From the NCBI GenBank assembly GCA_041725935.1, contig JBGRQD010000013.1, forward strand, positions 57,741 through 121,740: a stretch of 64,000 bases of DNA, given 5' to 3'. This stretch comes from Marivita sp041725935 (lineage in GTDB: Bacteria > Pseudomonadota > Alphaproteobacteria > Rhodobacterales > Rhodobacteraceae). Below are positions 57,267-64,000 of the stretch, piece by piece. Position numbers and translations under genes: made by a program. The notes under the pieces are model-generated. The model did no database searches. It saw only the letters and a list, made by a program, of their open reading frames with translations, and was not told the origin of the DNA. Position 1 is the stretch's first letter, and each line of letters opens with the position of its first letter.

Positions 57267-58338
57267 TCCTTTTTTGCGCCTGGCGGGGATCACCCGTCAA
57301 TGGAACGGTGCCGGCGGAGTGCGTGACATCTCCCTGGACGTGGCGCATGGGGCTTTCATCGCCATTCTGGGGCCTTCGGGCTGCGGAAAGTCAACGCTCT
57401 TGCGGCTCATTGCCGGGCTGGAGACACCGCAACGGGGCGAGATCGCGCTCGAAGGCCATGACATCACGCATTTGCCCCCGGCGCAACGCGGCCTGTCGAT
57501 GGTGTTCCAGTCCTACGCGCTCTTTCCGCATCTAGACGTTGCCGAGAACATCGTCTTCGGCATGAAGGCCCGCCGCGTGCCCCGCACGGAGCGCGCTGAG
57601 GCGCTGTCGCGCGCCGTCTTCATGACCGGCCTAAAAGGGCTGGAGCGGCGCAAGCCCGCCGAATTGTCCGGCGGCCAACGCCAGCGGGTGGCATTGGCCC
57701 GGGCTGTGGTTTCAGGCCAGCCGCTCTGTCTTATGGATGAGCCGCTCTCCAATCTTGATGCAAAACTCCGCCATGCGGTGCGGCGGGACATCAAGGCGCT
57801 GCAGACCCGCTTGGGGCTGACGGTGATCTATGTCACCCACGACCAGTCCGAGGCGATGAGCCTGGCCGATACGATCGTACTGATGCGCGATGGCCGCGCG
57901 GAACAGGTCGGATCGCCCGAAACGCTGTATCATCGGCCCGCCACGCCCTTTGTCGCACGCTTTGTCGGCGATCCGCCCATGGCGCTCGTGGACGCGGGCG
58001 CATTAGGGCACGGTACAGGCCAGGTCGGTATCCGCATCGAGGCCATCGAAAAAGCGGATGCCGCGCCAGATCTGTCGGCCCGCGTGGTCGAGACAGAGTA
58101 TCTGGGCGCGCGCACGCAGGTTCTGCTGGACCACCCGGCCGCCGAAGGGCTTGCGCTCTTACTGCCCGGTCGCGTGGCGCTGGCACCCGGTGTCGAGATC
58201 GGCCTGCGCCTGCCCCAGGAACACCGTGTCCGCTTTGGCGACGACACGTCCCCCGATCACGGCGCGGCCGCTGCGGCCGTGCGTGATGGCCGAATGGCCG
58301 CCATTCCCCTCACTGCCAATCCAGAGGACAGACCATGA
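57259..58338 (+). CDS. ugpC: UgpC/MalK-like ABC transporter ATPase
   Basis: 359-aa ATPase of a carbohydrate-type importer. Walker A is GPSGCGKSTLLRLIAGLE, the signature LSGGQRQRVALARAVVSG, Walker B LCLMDEPLSNLDAKLR and the H-loop YVTHDQSEAM. The C-terminal TOBE/MalK-like regulatory region (about residues 240-350) includes YRLPQEHR-like EIGLRLPQEHRVRFGDD. Start ATG 57259 is inside the overlap with the DeoR gene; a longer in-frame reading upstream belongs to deoR. The stop overlaps the binding-protein gene by 4 bp. Confidence 0.92.
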   Translation: MSDPFLRLAGITRQWNGAGGVRDISLDVAHGAFIAILGPSGCGKSTLLRLIAGLETPQRGEIALEGHDITHLPPAQRGLSMVFQSYALFPHLDVAENIVFGMKARRVPRTERAEALSRAVFMTGLKGLERRKPAELSGGQRQRVALARAVVSGQPLCLMDEPLSNLDAKLRHAVRRDIKALQTRLGLTVIYVTHDQSEAMSLADTIVLMRDGRAEQVGSPETLYHRPATPFVARFVGDPPMALVDAGALGHGTGQVGIRIEAIEKADAAPDLSARVVETEYLGARTQVLLDHPAAEGLALLLPGRVALAPGVEIGLRLPQEHRVRFGDDTSPDHGAAAAAVRDGRMAAIPLTANPEDRP

Positions 58339-59597
58339 CCCGCATCTTCACTACCGCTGCTCTGCTCGCCGGGACCGCGCTTGCCGCGCCCGTCGCTGCC
58401 CAGCAGACCGAACTGACCATGTATTACCCGATTGCCGTCGGTGGCCCGCTGACCCAGGTGGTCGACGGCATCGTCGCCGAATTCGAAGCGCAGAACCCCG
58501 AAATCTCGGTTGAGGCGATCTATGCCGGCAACTATGACGACACCCGCATCAAGGCCCTTGCCGCGCTGAACTCGGGCGATCCGGCGCAGCTGGCCGTCAT
58601 GTTCTCGATCGACGCCTATGACCTGATCGAACAGGACCTGATCGTCCCCTTCGAAGAGGTGATCGAAGGCGAAGAGGAAGCGGCCTGGCTCGACAGCTTC
58701 TACCCGGCGCTGATGGCCAACGGCAAAATCGAGGGCCAGACCTGGGGCATCCCGTTCCAGCGTTCGACCATCGTGGCCTATTACAACAAGGACATGTTCC
58801 GCGAGGCGGGTCTGGATCCGGAAAAGGCACCGACCACCTGGGACGAACTGGTGGAGATGGGCAAGGCCCTGACCACCGAGGACCGCTTTGGCCTGATGAT
58901 CCCCTCGACTGGCTATCCCTACTGGATGTTCCAGGCGCTCGCTATCCAGAACGGCAAGGAAGTCATGTCGAATGACGGACTGACCACCTATTTCAATGAC
59001 CCCGCCGTGGTCGAAACGCTGGAGTTCTGGAAGTCGTTGTCGACCGAGCATGGCATTATGCCCGAAGGCACCGTGGAATGGGGTACCCTGCGCCAGGCTT
59101 TCCTGGAAGGCCAGACCGCGATGATGTGGCATTCGACCGGCAACCTGACGGCCGTCAAGAACAATGCCGATTTCGATTTCGGTGTGGCCATGCTGCCTGG
59201 CAATGAACGCCTTGGTTCGCCCACCGGCGGCGGTAACTTCTACATCTTCAAGGATGCCTCGGAAGAGGAGCGCCAGGCCGCTCTCGAGCTGATCAAGTTC
59301 ATGACCGCGCCCGAGCAGGCCGCCAAATGGTCGATCGAAACCGGCTACATGGGCGTGTCGCCCGCCGCCTATGAGACAGACGCGCTGCAGGCCTACACCG
59401 CCGAGTTTCCGCCGGCGCTGGTGGCCCGTGACCAGCTGGAGCACGCGGTGGCCGAATTCTCGACCTTCGAGACCGCCCGCGTGCGCGAAGGTCTGAACAA
59501 CGCCATCCAAGCTGCCCTGACCGGGTCCAAGACCGCCGAAGAGGCACTGGGCGAGGCCCAGGCGGCCGCGGAAAACCTGCTCTCGGCCTATCGCTGA
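58335..59597 (+). CDS. ugpB: UgpB-like extracellular solute-binding protein
   Basis: 420-aa periplasmic binding protein of the UgpB (SBP family 1) group. The signal is RIFTTAALLAGTALAAPVAA. The mature domain has QTELTMYYPIAVGGPLTQ, FEAQNPEISVEAIYAGNYDD, PFQRSTIVAYYNKDMFREAG, TTWDELVEMGKAL and MMWHSTGNLTAVK, close to glycerol-3-phosphate binding proteins. The substrate could be sn-glycerol-3-phosphate or a sugar. It overlaps ugpC by 4 bp; two hairpins lie after it. Confidence 0.88.
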   Translation: MTRIFTTAALLAGTALAAPVAAQQTELTMYYPIAVGGPLTQVVDGIVAEFEAQNPEISVEAIYAGNYDDTRIKALAALNSGDPAQLAVMFSIDAYDLIEQDLIVPFEEVIEGEEEAAWLDSFYPALMANGKIEGQTWGIPFQRSTIVAYYNKDMFREAGLDPEKAPTTWDELVEMGKALTTEDRFGLMIPSTGYPYWMFQALAIQNGKEVMSNDGLTTYFNDPAVVETLEFWKSLSTEHGIMPEGTVEWGTLRQAFLEGQTAMMWHSTGNLTAVKNNADFDFGVAMLPGNERLGSPTGGGNFYIFKDASEEERQAALELIKFMTAPEQAAKWSIETGYMGVSPAAYETDALQAYTAEFPPALVARDQLEHAVAEFSTFETARVREGLNNAIQAALTGSKTAEEALGEAQAAAENLLSAYR

Positions 59598-59605
59598 GCC
59601 GACCC

Positions 59606-59662
59606 GGTCCCGGCGCTCGCGCCGGGACCTTTGACCAGAGGTCCCGGGTCTTCGCCCGGGAC
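59606..59662 (+). repeat. Paired hairpins between the binding-protein and permease genes
   Basis: Two GC-rich hairpins follow the binding-protein stop: a ten-pair stem (59606-59629; GGTCCCGGCG with CGCCGGGACC, CTCG loop) and an eight-pair stem (59641-59648 with 59655-59662; GTCCCGGG and CCCGGGAC). No T-run follows. Such structures usually stabilise the upstream message so that the binding protein is made in excess over the permeases. Confidence 0.75.
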
Positions 59663-59696
59663 GGGGACGTCTGAGCGTCAAGGAAAGCACCGCCGC

Positions 59697-60602
59697 ATGA
59701 CAGACACGACCGCCAGCCTGCACCGAATGGCCCGTCGCCGCCAGGCGATCCACGGCTGGCTGTTGCTGTCGCCGGCATTGATCATGCTGGGCACCTTCGC
59801 CTTCTACCCGTCGCTCGCCACGCTCTGGACCTCGCTCTGGTCGCGGGGCACGCGCCGCCGCCCGTCCGAGTTTGTCGGCCTCGAAAACTACGAACGGCTG
59901 TTCAGCGATCCCACGTTCCGCGAGGTGGCGGTGAACAACCTGCTCTACGCGGGCGTGACCATCCCCATCTCAATCATCATGGCGCTGACCATGGCGCTTT
60001 GGGCCAATGCGAAGATCCCCGCGCGGGCCTTCGTGCGCACCGCCTATTTCACGCCCACGGTCCTGCCGATGATCGCCGCGGCCAATATCTGGCTGTTCTT
60101 CTACACGCCCGGTTTCGGCGTTCTGGACCAGATCGGCGGACTTTTCGGCGCGCCGTCGGTCAATTGGCTGGGGCAGCCCGAAACCGCGCTTTGGGCCGTT
60201 TGCATCGTGACGATCTGGAAAGAATCCGGTTTTTTCATGATCTTCTACCTCGCCGCGCTGCAGACCATTCCCGAAGACCTGCGCGAGGCTGCGCGCATCG
60301 AAGGGGCCAGTCGCTGGACCTACCTGCGGCGGGTGGTGCTGCCGCTGTTGATGCCCACGACGATCTTCGTGCTGGTCAATGCCCTGATCAATTCGGTCAA
60401 GCTGATCGACCACCTGTTCATTCTGACCAAGGGCGGGCCGTCAGATGCCTCGAAGCTCATTCTCTACTACATCTGGGAGTCTGCCTTCGCTTTCTTTGAC
60501 GCTCCCTCGGCGGCGGCGATGACGGTGCTCGTGCTGATTGTTCTGGGTCTCGGAGCGGCGCTGCAGTTCGGAGTTCTCGACCGTAGGACGCACTACCGAT
60601 GA
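59697..60602 (+). CDS. ugpA: UgpA-like ABC transporter permease
   Basis: 301-aa permease with six membrane helices. It has the start GWLLLSPALIMLGTFAFYPS and FVGLENYERLFSD, and the coupling motif EAARIEGASRWTYLRRVVLP (EAA loop, about residues 200-219). The start ATG at 59697 is chosen over an in-frame ATG 22 codons upstream that would lie inside the second hairpin. The stop overlaps ugpE by 4 bp. Confidence 0.92.
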   Translation: MTDTTASLHRMARRRQAIHGWLLLSPALIMLGTFAFYPSLATLWTSLWSRGTRRRPSEFVGLENYERLFSDPTFREVAVNNLLYAGVTIPISIIMALTMALWANAKIPARAFVRTAYFTPTVLPMIAAANIWLFFYTPGFGVLDQIGGLFGAPSVNWLGQPETALWAVCIVTIWKESGFFMIFYLAALQTIPEDLREAARIEGASRWTYLRRVVLPLLMPTTIFVLVNALINSVKLIDHLFILTKGGPSDASKLILYYIWESAFAFFDAPSAAAMTVLVLIVLGLGAALQFGVLDRRTHYR

Positions 60603-61408
60603 GCTGGATTGTCGCCCGGATCGAGGCCGCGATGGCACTCTTGCTTGCGGTAATCTGGATCGCGCCGCTGATCTTCGCCTTCTGGGCTGCCTTTCACGAT
60701 GTATCGGACGCCATCGCGTTCGATCTTGCCGCACCGTGGACACTAGAGAACTTTCGAACAGCATGGGAAGGCGCGCCCTGGCTGCGCTATTTCCTGAACA
60801 GCTTCCTGCTGGTCACCAGCGTTCTGATCGGACAATTCGTTCTTTGCACACTGGCGGGCTTCGCTTTTGCGCAGATCGACTTGCCCTACAAGGATACACT
60901 GTTTCTGCTGGTCTTGTTGCAGCTCTTCATCCTGCCCGAGGTGCTGATTGTCGAGAATTATGCGATCGCTGCGCGATTGGGGCTCCTAGACACGATTCTC
61001 GGGATCGGTGCGCCTTACATGGCCTCCGCTTTCGGCATATTCCTCATGCGTCAGACCTTCAAATCGGTGCCGCGCGAGCTTGATGAAGCAGCGCGGGTTG
61101 AGGGCTACGGCACAGTGGGTGTGCTCTGGAGGGTGTATGTTCCGGCCGCACGACCGACCTATCTAGCCTACGCGCTTGTCTCTGTGTCGACGCACTGGAA
61201 CAACTTTCTATGGCCTTTGATCGTCACCAATTCCGACACGACACGACCTCTGACCGTGGGGCTTTCGATTTTCGCCGCCCCTGAGAACGGTGTCGATATC
61301 TCGGTGATCTCGGCGGCAACGATCATGGTGATCGCACCGCTCCTGATTGCCTTTATCATGTTCCAGCGACGCTTTGTTCAGGCCTTCCTGCGGGCAGGCA
61401 TCAAGTAA
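60599..61408 (+). CDS. ugpE: UgpE-like ABC transporter permease
   Basis: 269-aa permease, second of the pair. It has the first helix AMALLLAVIWIAPLIFAFWAA, the WLRYFLNSFLLVTSVLIGQF segment typical of MalG/UgpE, and the EAA loop ELDEAARVEGYGTVGVLWRVY (in pieces, about residues 159-178). The protein ends FQRRFVQAFLRAGIK, a usual MalG-family finish. It is the last gene of the operon deoR-ugpC-ugpB-ugpA-ugpE. Confidence 0.92.
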   Translation: MSWIVARIEAAMALLLAVIWIAPLIFAFWAAFHDVSDAIAFDLAAPWTLENFRTAWEGAPWLRYFLNSFLLVTSVLIGQFVLCTLAGFAFAQIDLPYKDTLFLLVLLQLFILPEVLIVENYAIAARLGLLDTILGIGAPYMASAFGIFLMRQTFKSVPRELDEAARVEGYGTVGVLWRVYVPAARPTYLAYALVSVSTHWNNFLWPLIVTNSDTTRPLTVGLSIFAAPENGVDISVISAATIMVIAPLLIAFIMFQRRFVQAFLRAGIK

Positions 61409-61767
61409 GTCCGGGGCCACTTTAAGCAGGTCGGATAGCGAAAAGTTTTCCTTCATGGCCAGTGTCCACTGTTCTGTCTTAGCATTGCATAGCCCGCTAG
61501 TGCAGCGAATGCCGGGGCTCGCCCATCCTGCTCAACGTAGCTGTCGGCCCACTCCTGCCATTCACCTGATCATGCCACCGCTGCGGTGCAGTCCGTCAGA
61601 CCGGACTTTCGCTGCATGTGCAACATCGAGCCGACAGCGAACTCACACTCCGGAGAATTGCGGTCGTTCGCCGGATCACCTCCGGGCCTGGAGGCGTTGC
61701 GCCCGATAGTCCTTGCCAGACCACCGAGCCCGTGGAACCCTCTGCCTGAAAACATGGAGTATGTGCC
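61409..61767. repeat. Intergenic region with a repeat-family-like stretch
   Basis: No gene. About 61560-61610 (CCACCGCTGCGGTGCAGTCCGT then CTTTCGCTGCATGTG) resembles the 56100-56150 copy of the dispersed repeat (GATGCTGCGGTGCGGCCCG then CCATCCGCTGCAACTGCATG). The promoter of the deacetylase gene should lie near the right end. Confidence 0.4.
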
Positions 61768-62685
61768 GTGCGCATGGCCTTTACCTTGGATGACCTGCCG
61801 GTCTTCCCCCATATGCCGCTGCCGGACGGCGACACGCCGCAGTCCGTTGCCGCCCGTATCATCGCTTCGCTTGATCGGAACGGGGTGTCCGGTGTGTTTG
61901 CCCTCGCCAATTCCTGGCCGCTCGACGTTGATCTTGAATATGCGCGCATTCTGGATGACTGGATTGCGGCCGGGCACCACATCGGCAACCATACGCACAG
62001 CCATCTCTTGCTGAACGAGACATCTGCCGAGGACTTTAATCAAGATATATCCGTTGCCGATGATTTGCTTGCACCATGGATCAGCAAGGCCCCGCTTCGG
62101 GCCTTTCGACATCCGCTCGAACAATGGGGCAATACGGAAGAAAAGCGGGTCGCCGTGAACGCTCATATTGACCGGCTGGCCTATCAAAGTGTGGGCGTCA
62201 CAAGTTGGTTCTACGAATGGGAATGGGACCGTGCCTGGCGACACTTGCTCCAAACCGGACGCACGGAAGAGGCCGAACGCCTGAAGGCCGAGTTTGTCGA
62301 TTATGCGGCGGCGCAGGTCGCACATGATGCCGAGACTTGCAGAGCAGTCTTCGGGAATGAGCTGATCGGCATTGGCCTTATCCACCCGGTTGCCTTTTTC
62401 ACCGAGGTTGCCGATGGGTTCTTCGCCCGGCTGTTCGCCGAAGGCGTCACGTTTGTGCCATTGTCCGAGGCTCTGGATGATCCGGCCTACCTCCGGTCGG
62501 GAACGATCGTCACAGACGCGTTCCAAGTTCACCAGATCAAGATTGCCGCTGCGGATGGTCATTCCCTGGACGCGGTTCCGCCAACGCACAAGACCCTCAT
62601 TGAACGGGTGTTCGAACTGGGAACACCGCTGCGACCTTCCCGTCGTGGGATGCTGGTTCAGAACAGGCGCGCCAAGGCAACCTGA
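61768..62685 (+). CDS. Polysaccharide deacetylase (NodB-type) family protein
   Basis: 305-aa carbohydrate esterase family 4-type protein. The metal site motifs are present: FTLDDLPVF (Asp pair, about residues 5-13) and HIGNHTHSHLLL (His residues, about 71-82), plus a late AFRHPLEQWGN. There is no signal peptide, so it probably acts in the cytosol. A GTG start (61768) is supported by GGAG eight bases upstream; an ATG two codons later is the alternative. Substrate is not known. It lies 360 bp after the importer operon. Confidence 0.82.
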   Translation: MRMAFTLDDLPVFPHMPLPDGDTPQSVAARIIASLDRNGVSGVFALANSWPLDVDLEYARILDDWIAAGHHIGNHTHSHLLLNETSAEDFNQDISVADDLLAPWISKAPLRAFRHPLEQWGNTEEKRVAVNAHIDRLAYQSVGVTSWFYEWEWDRAWRHLLQTGRTEEAERLKAEFVDYAAAQVAHDAETCRAVFGNELIGIGLIHPVAFFTEVADGFFARLFAEGVTFVPLSEALDDPAYLRSGTIVTDAFQVHQIKIAAADGHSLDAVPPTHKTLIERVFELGTPLRPSRRGMLVQNRRAKAT

Positions 62686-62735
62686 GCGGACCAAAGCCGC
62701 CGCCGCGCTCCGTGTGGTTGACCCTTGCCTTGCCT

Positions 62736-63704
62736 TCATTGGCGAAACGCCCCGGAGGCTTCGCAGGCCTTGATGAGTTGACGGATACTCTCGTGTCTTG
62801 CCGAAGGAAGCCCAGCCTCCTCGGCGAGTCGAATGATGGCTCCATTAAGGAAATCGATCTCTGTCTTTCTGCCCGCATTCAAGTCCTGCTGCATGGAAGA
62901 CCGGTGGCCTTGGGCACGTGGAAAGATGATCTTGCTCAGGATATCGTCAACGTAATGTCGGCCGCTGTCGCCGGGCCGATAGTCGAACGCCTTCGCATAG
63001 GCTACCAGTGTTTCTTCTGCCAAACCGACGATAAGCTCTCTTGATGCCGGGTTTTCGAGAAGCTCGCCATAGGTCTGTCCGGTCAAGGCGCCCGTCGGGT
63101 TCATACAGCTGTTAAACAGCAACTTGAAAGCGATGGTCTCTCGAATGGACGGGTCGTGTGCCATGGGCACAAAGCCCTGATCGGCGACCCGCAGCATGTC
63201 TTCGAGCGGGTCTTCGGTGTCACCAAGGAGGGAACCACAGAGAATGGGACTGGATTGAGCGGTCACCTCAACGCTGGTGGGGGATTGCCGCACCATGCCA
63301 ATCATCATGGCACTCGAATACAACGGGACGTCTGGGCCAACCACTGCGCGCGCCACCTCCGCCGAGCCCATTCCGTTTTGGAGCAGCAAGATCGGCGGGC
63401 AGCGTTGTTTTTCGGCGAATGGTCTCAGCGCCTTTTCCACATCATAGGCTTTCGTCGTCAGAACCAGCATATCGCAGCCCAGCACCTCGTCGGTCGGGGC
63501 CGCAGCATCACAAATGGTATAGGCGTCCGCAGCGACGAGGTGATCGCCAAGAAGGCCGGATACGGCTATGGGCTTGCCCGCTACCGTTTCTATGGAAGAC
63601 TGCCGCAGGAGCAGGAAGACGTGGGCTCCGGCTTTCGCAAAATGAGCCGCAAGACAAAGACCGACGGACCCGCCACCGAAGACTGCAACCGAATATTTGG
63701 ACAT
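62736..63704 (-). CDS. 2-dehydropantoate 2-reductase family protein (PanE/ApbA-like)
   Basis: 322-aa NADPH-dependent reductase of the ketopantoate reductase family. The dinucleotide site is VAVFGGGSVGLCLAAHFAKAG (in parts; FGGGSVG at about residues 9-15), LVLTTKAYDVEKAL and LLLQNGMGSAEVA follow, and the catalytic Lys/Asn region is ETIAFKLLFNSCMNPTGALTG (in parts). The C-terminal half has SSMQQDLNAGRKTEIDFLNG, a hallmark of PanE. Many relatives act on other ketoacids, so pantothenate synthesis is not certain. It converges on the deacetylase gene. Confidence 0.87.
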   Translation of the reverse strand: MSKYSVAVFGGGSVGLCLAAHFAKAGAHVFLLLRQSSIETVAGKPIAVSGLLGDHLVAADAYTICDAAAPTDEVLGCDMLVLTTKAYDVEKALRPFAEKQRCPPILLLQNGMGSAEVARAVVGPDVPLYSSAMMIGMVRQSPTSVEVTAQSSPILCGSLLGDTEDPLEDMLRVADQGFVPMAHDPSIRETIAFKLLFNSCMNPTGALTGQTYGELLENPASRELIVGLAEETLVAYAKAFDYRPGDSGRHYVDDILSKIIFPRAQGHRSSMQQDLNAGRKTEIDFLNGAIIRLAEEAGLPSARHESIRQLIKACEASGAFRQ

Positions 63705-64000
63705 AAGACCTGCTCATTTGTGATGCTGTTCAGGAAGCCAACAACGGAAGCGATCACGCGGCAAGCTCTGAGTGCAACCGTGACGAAAAACAACTACTTC
63801 GTAAGGCGGGGATCAGGAAGCCGACGTTTACGCCCGTCATGGCAATCGCAGATTTGGGCTCTCAGCGGTCATGCGACGTCGCGGCGTGCTGGACGACCAG
63901 GGAGTGGGTCTGCCCGGCAGAGACGGCCCTCAGGAGACTTTCACCCGACCTTGCCACGCCGCAGTGCAGCTTCACGAGAGCGGTCATCCATGTTTAGCGC
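63705..64000. other. Right-end intergenic region with repeat-like stretch
   Basis: No gene supported. ATTTGGGCTCTCAGCGGTCATGCGACG (about 63855-63880, given here in pieces: ATTTGGGCTC and CAGCGGTCATG) resembles the TTGGGCTC...GCTGCCATT wording of the dispersed repeat at 55990-56025 and 6040-6060. The sequence ends at the window edge. Confidence 0.35.

Noticed and set aside
1..64000. CRISPR arrays, prophage genes and rRNA operons
   Set aside because: No regularly spaced direct repeats, no structural phage genes and no rRNA-like segments were seen.

Overview
The window looks like chromosomal DNA of a marine alphaproteobacterium of the Rhodobacterales (Roseobacter group). It is GC-rich, genes are tightly packed with many ATGA start/stop overlaps, and it carries typical roseobacter neighbourhoods: yejABE, cycM-type cytochrome c, pheA, rpmH-rnpA-yidD, argD-argF, a UgpBAEC-type transporter and a PhoA-type phosphatase. 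This assignment is inferred from protein style and gene content, not from a search.

Layout. 1-4.9 kb: oligopeptide ABC importer (yejA-yejB-yejE, minus), cytochrome c and prephenate dehydratase. 6.2-14.6 kb: ileS with two small downstream genes, a VIT-family transporter, ycjX-GNAT-ycjF and truA. 15-17.1 kb: an unusual operon of a FolB-like protein, a DoxX-like membrane protein and a His-rich periplasmic protein. 17.3-21.7 kb: galU and a gpsA-phosphatase-synthase set that together should make the compatible solute glucosylglycerol. 22.6-26.1 kb: arginine biosynthesis, an ArsC-like protein, yidD-rnpA-rpmH with a clear sigma70 promoter and a large hairpin in the 5' part of rnpA. 26.5-30.3 kb: TMEM64-type protein, flavin disulfide reductase, orphan histidine kinase, tRNA-Arg(ACG). 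30.4-37.1 kb: a CoA-transferase/MaoC hydratase pair, then a complete MCE lipid transporter (STAS-MlaE fusion, MlaF, long MlaD, lipoprotein). 37.2-43.1 kb: a permease and a catabolic set (TPP enzyme, PLP lyase, M24 peptidase, Asp/Glu racemase) of unknown substrate. 44.2-50.6 kb: sodC, tRNA-Arg(TCT) and a more AT-rich accessory segment with a TnsA-TnsB pair that lacks TnsC, a decayed IS630 transposase and an orphan protein. 50.6-55.7 kb: a five-gene metal-associated ABC operon and an alkaline phosphatase behind a recognisable PhoB box. 56.5-63.7 kb: a DeoR regulator and UgpCBAE-type ABC importer, a polysaccharide deacetylase and a PanE-like reductase.

The most unusual items are the TnsAB pair without its ATPase beside a tRNA gene, the gpsA/ggpP/ggpS/galU osmolyte operon (the partner gene suggests UDP-glucose rather than ADP-glucose as donor), the FolB/DoxX/His-rich membrane module, the rnpA leader hairpin, the CPFC/ABC/PCuAC/YceI metal operon, and a dispersed degenerate repeat family occupying several intergenic gaps. 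All functional names come from motif and family recognition by eye; none was checked by alignment or database search.
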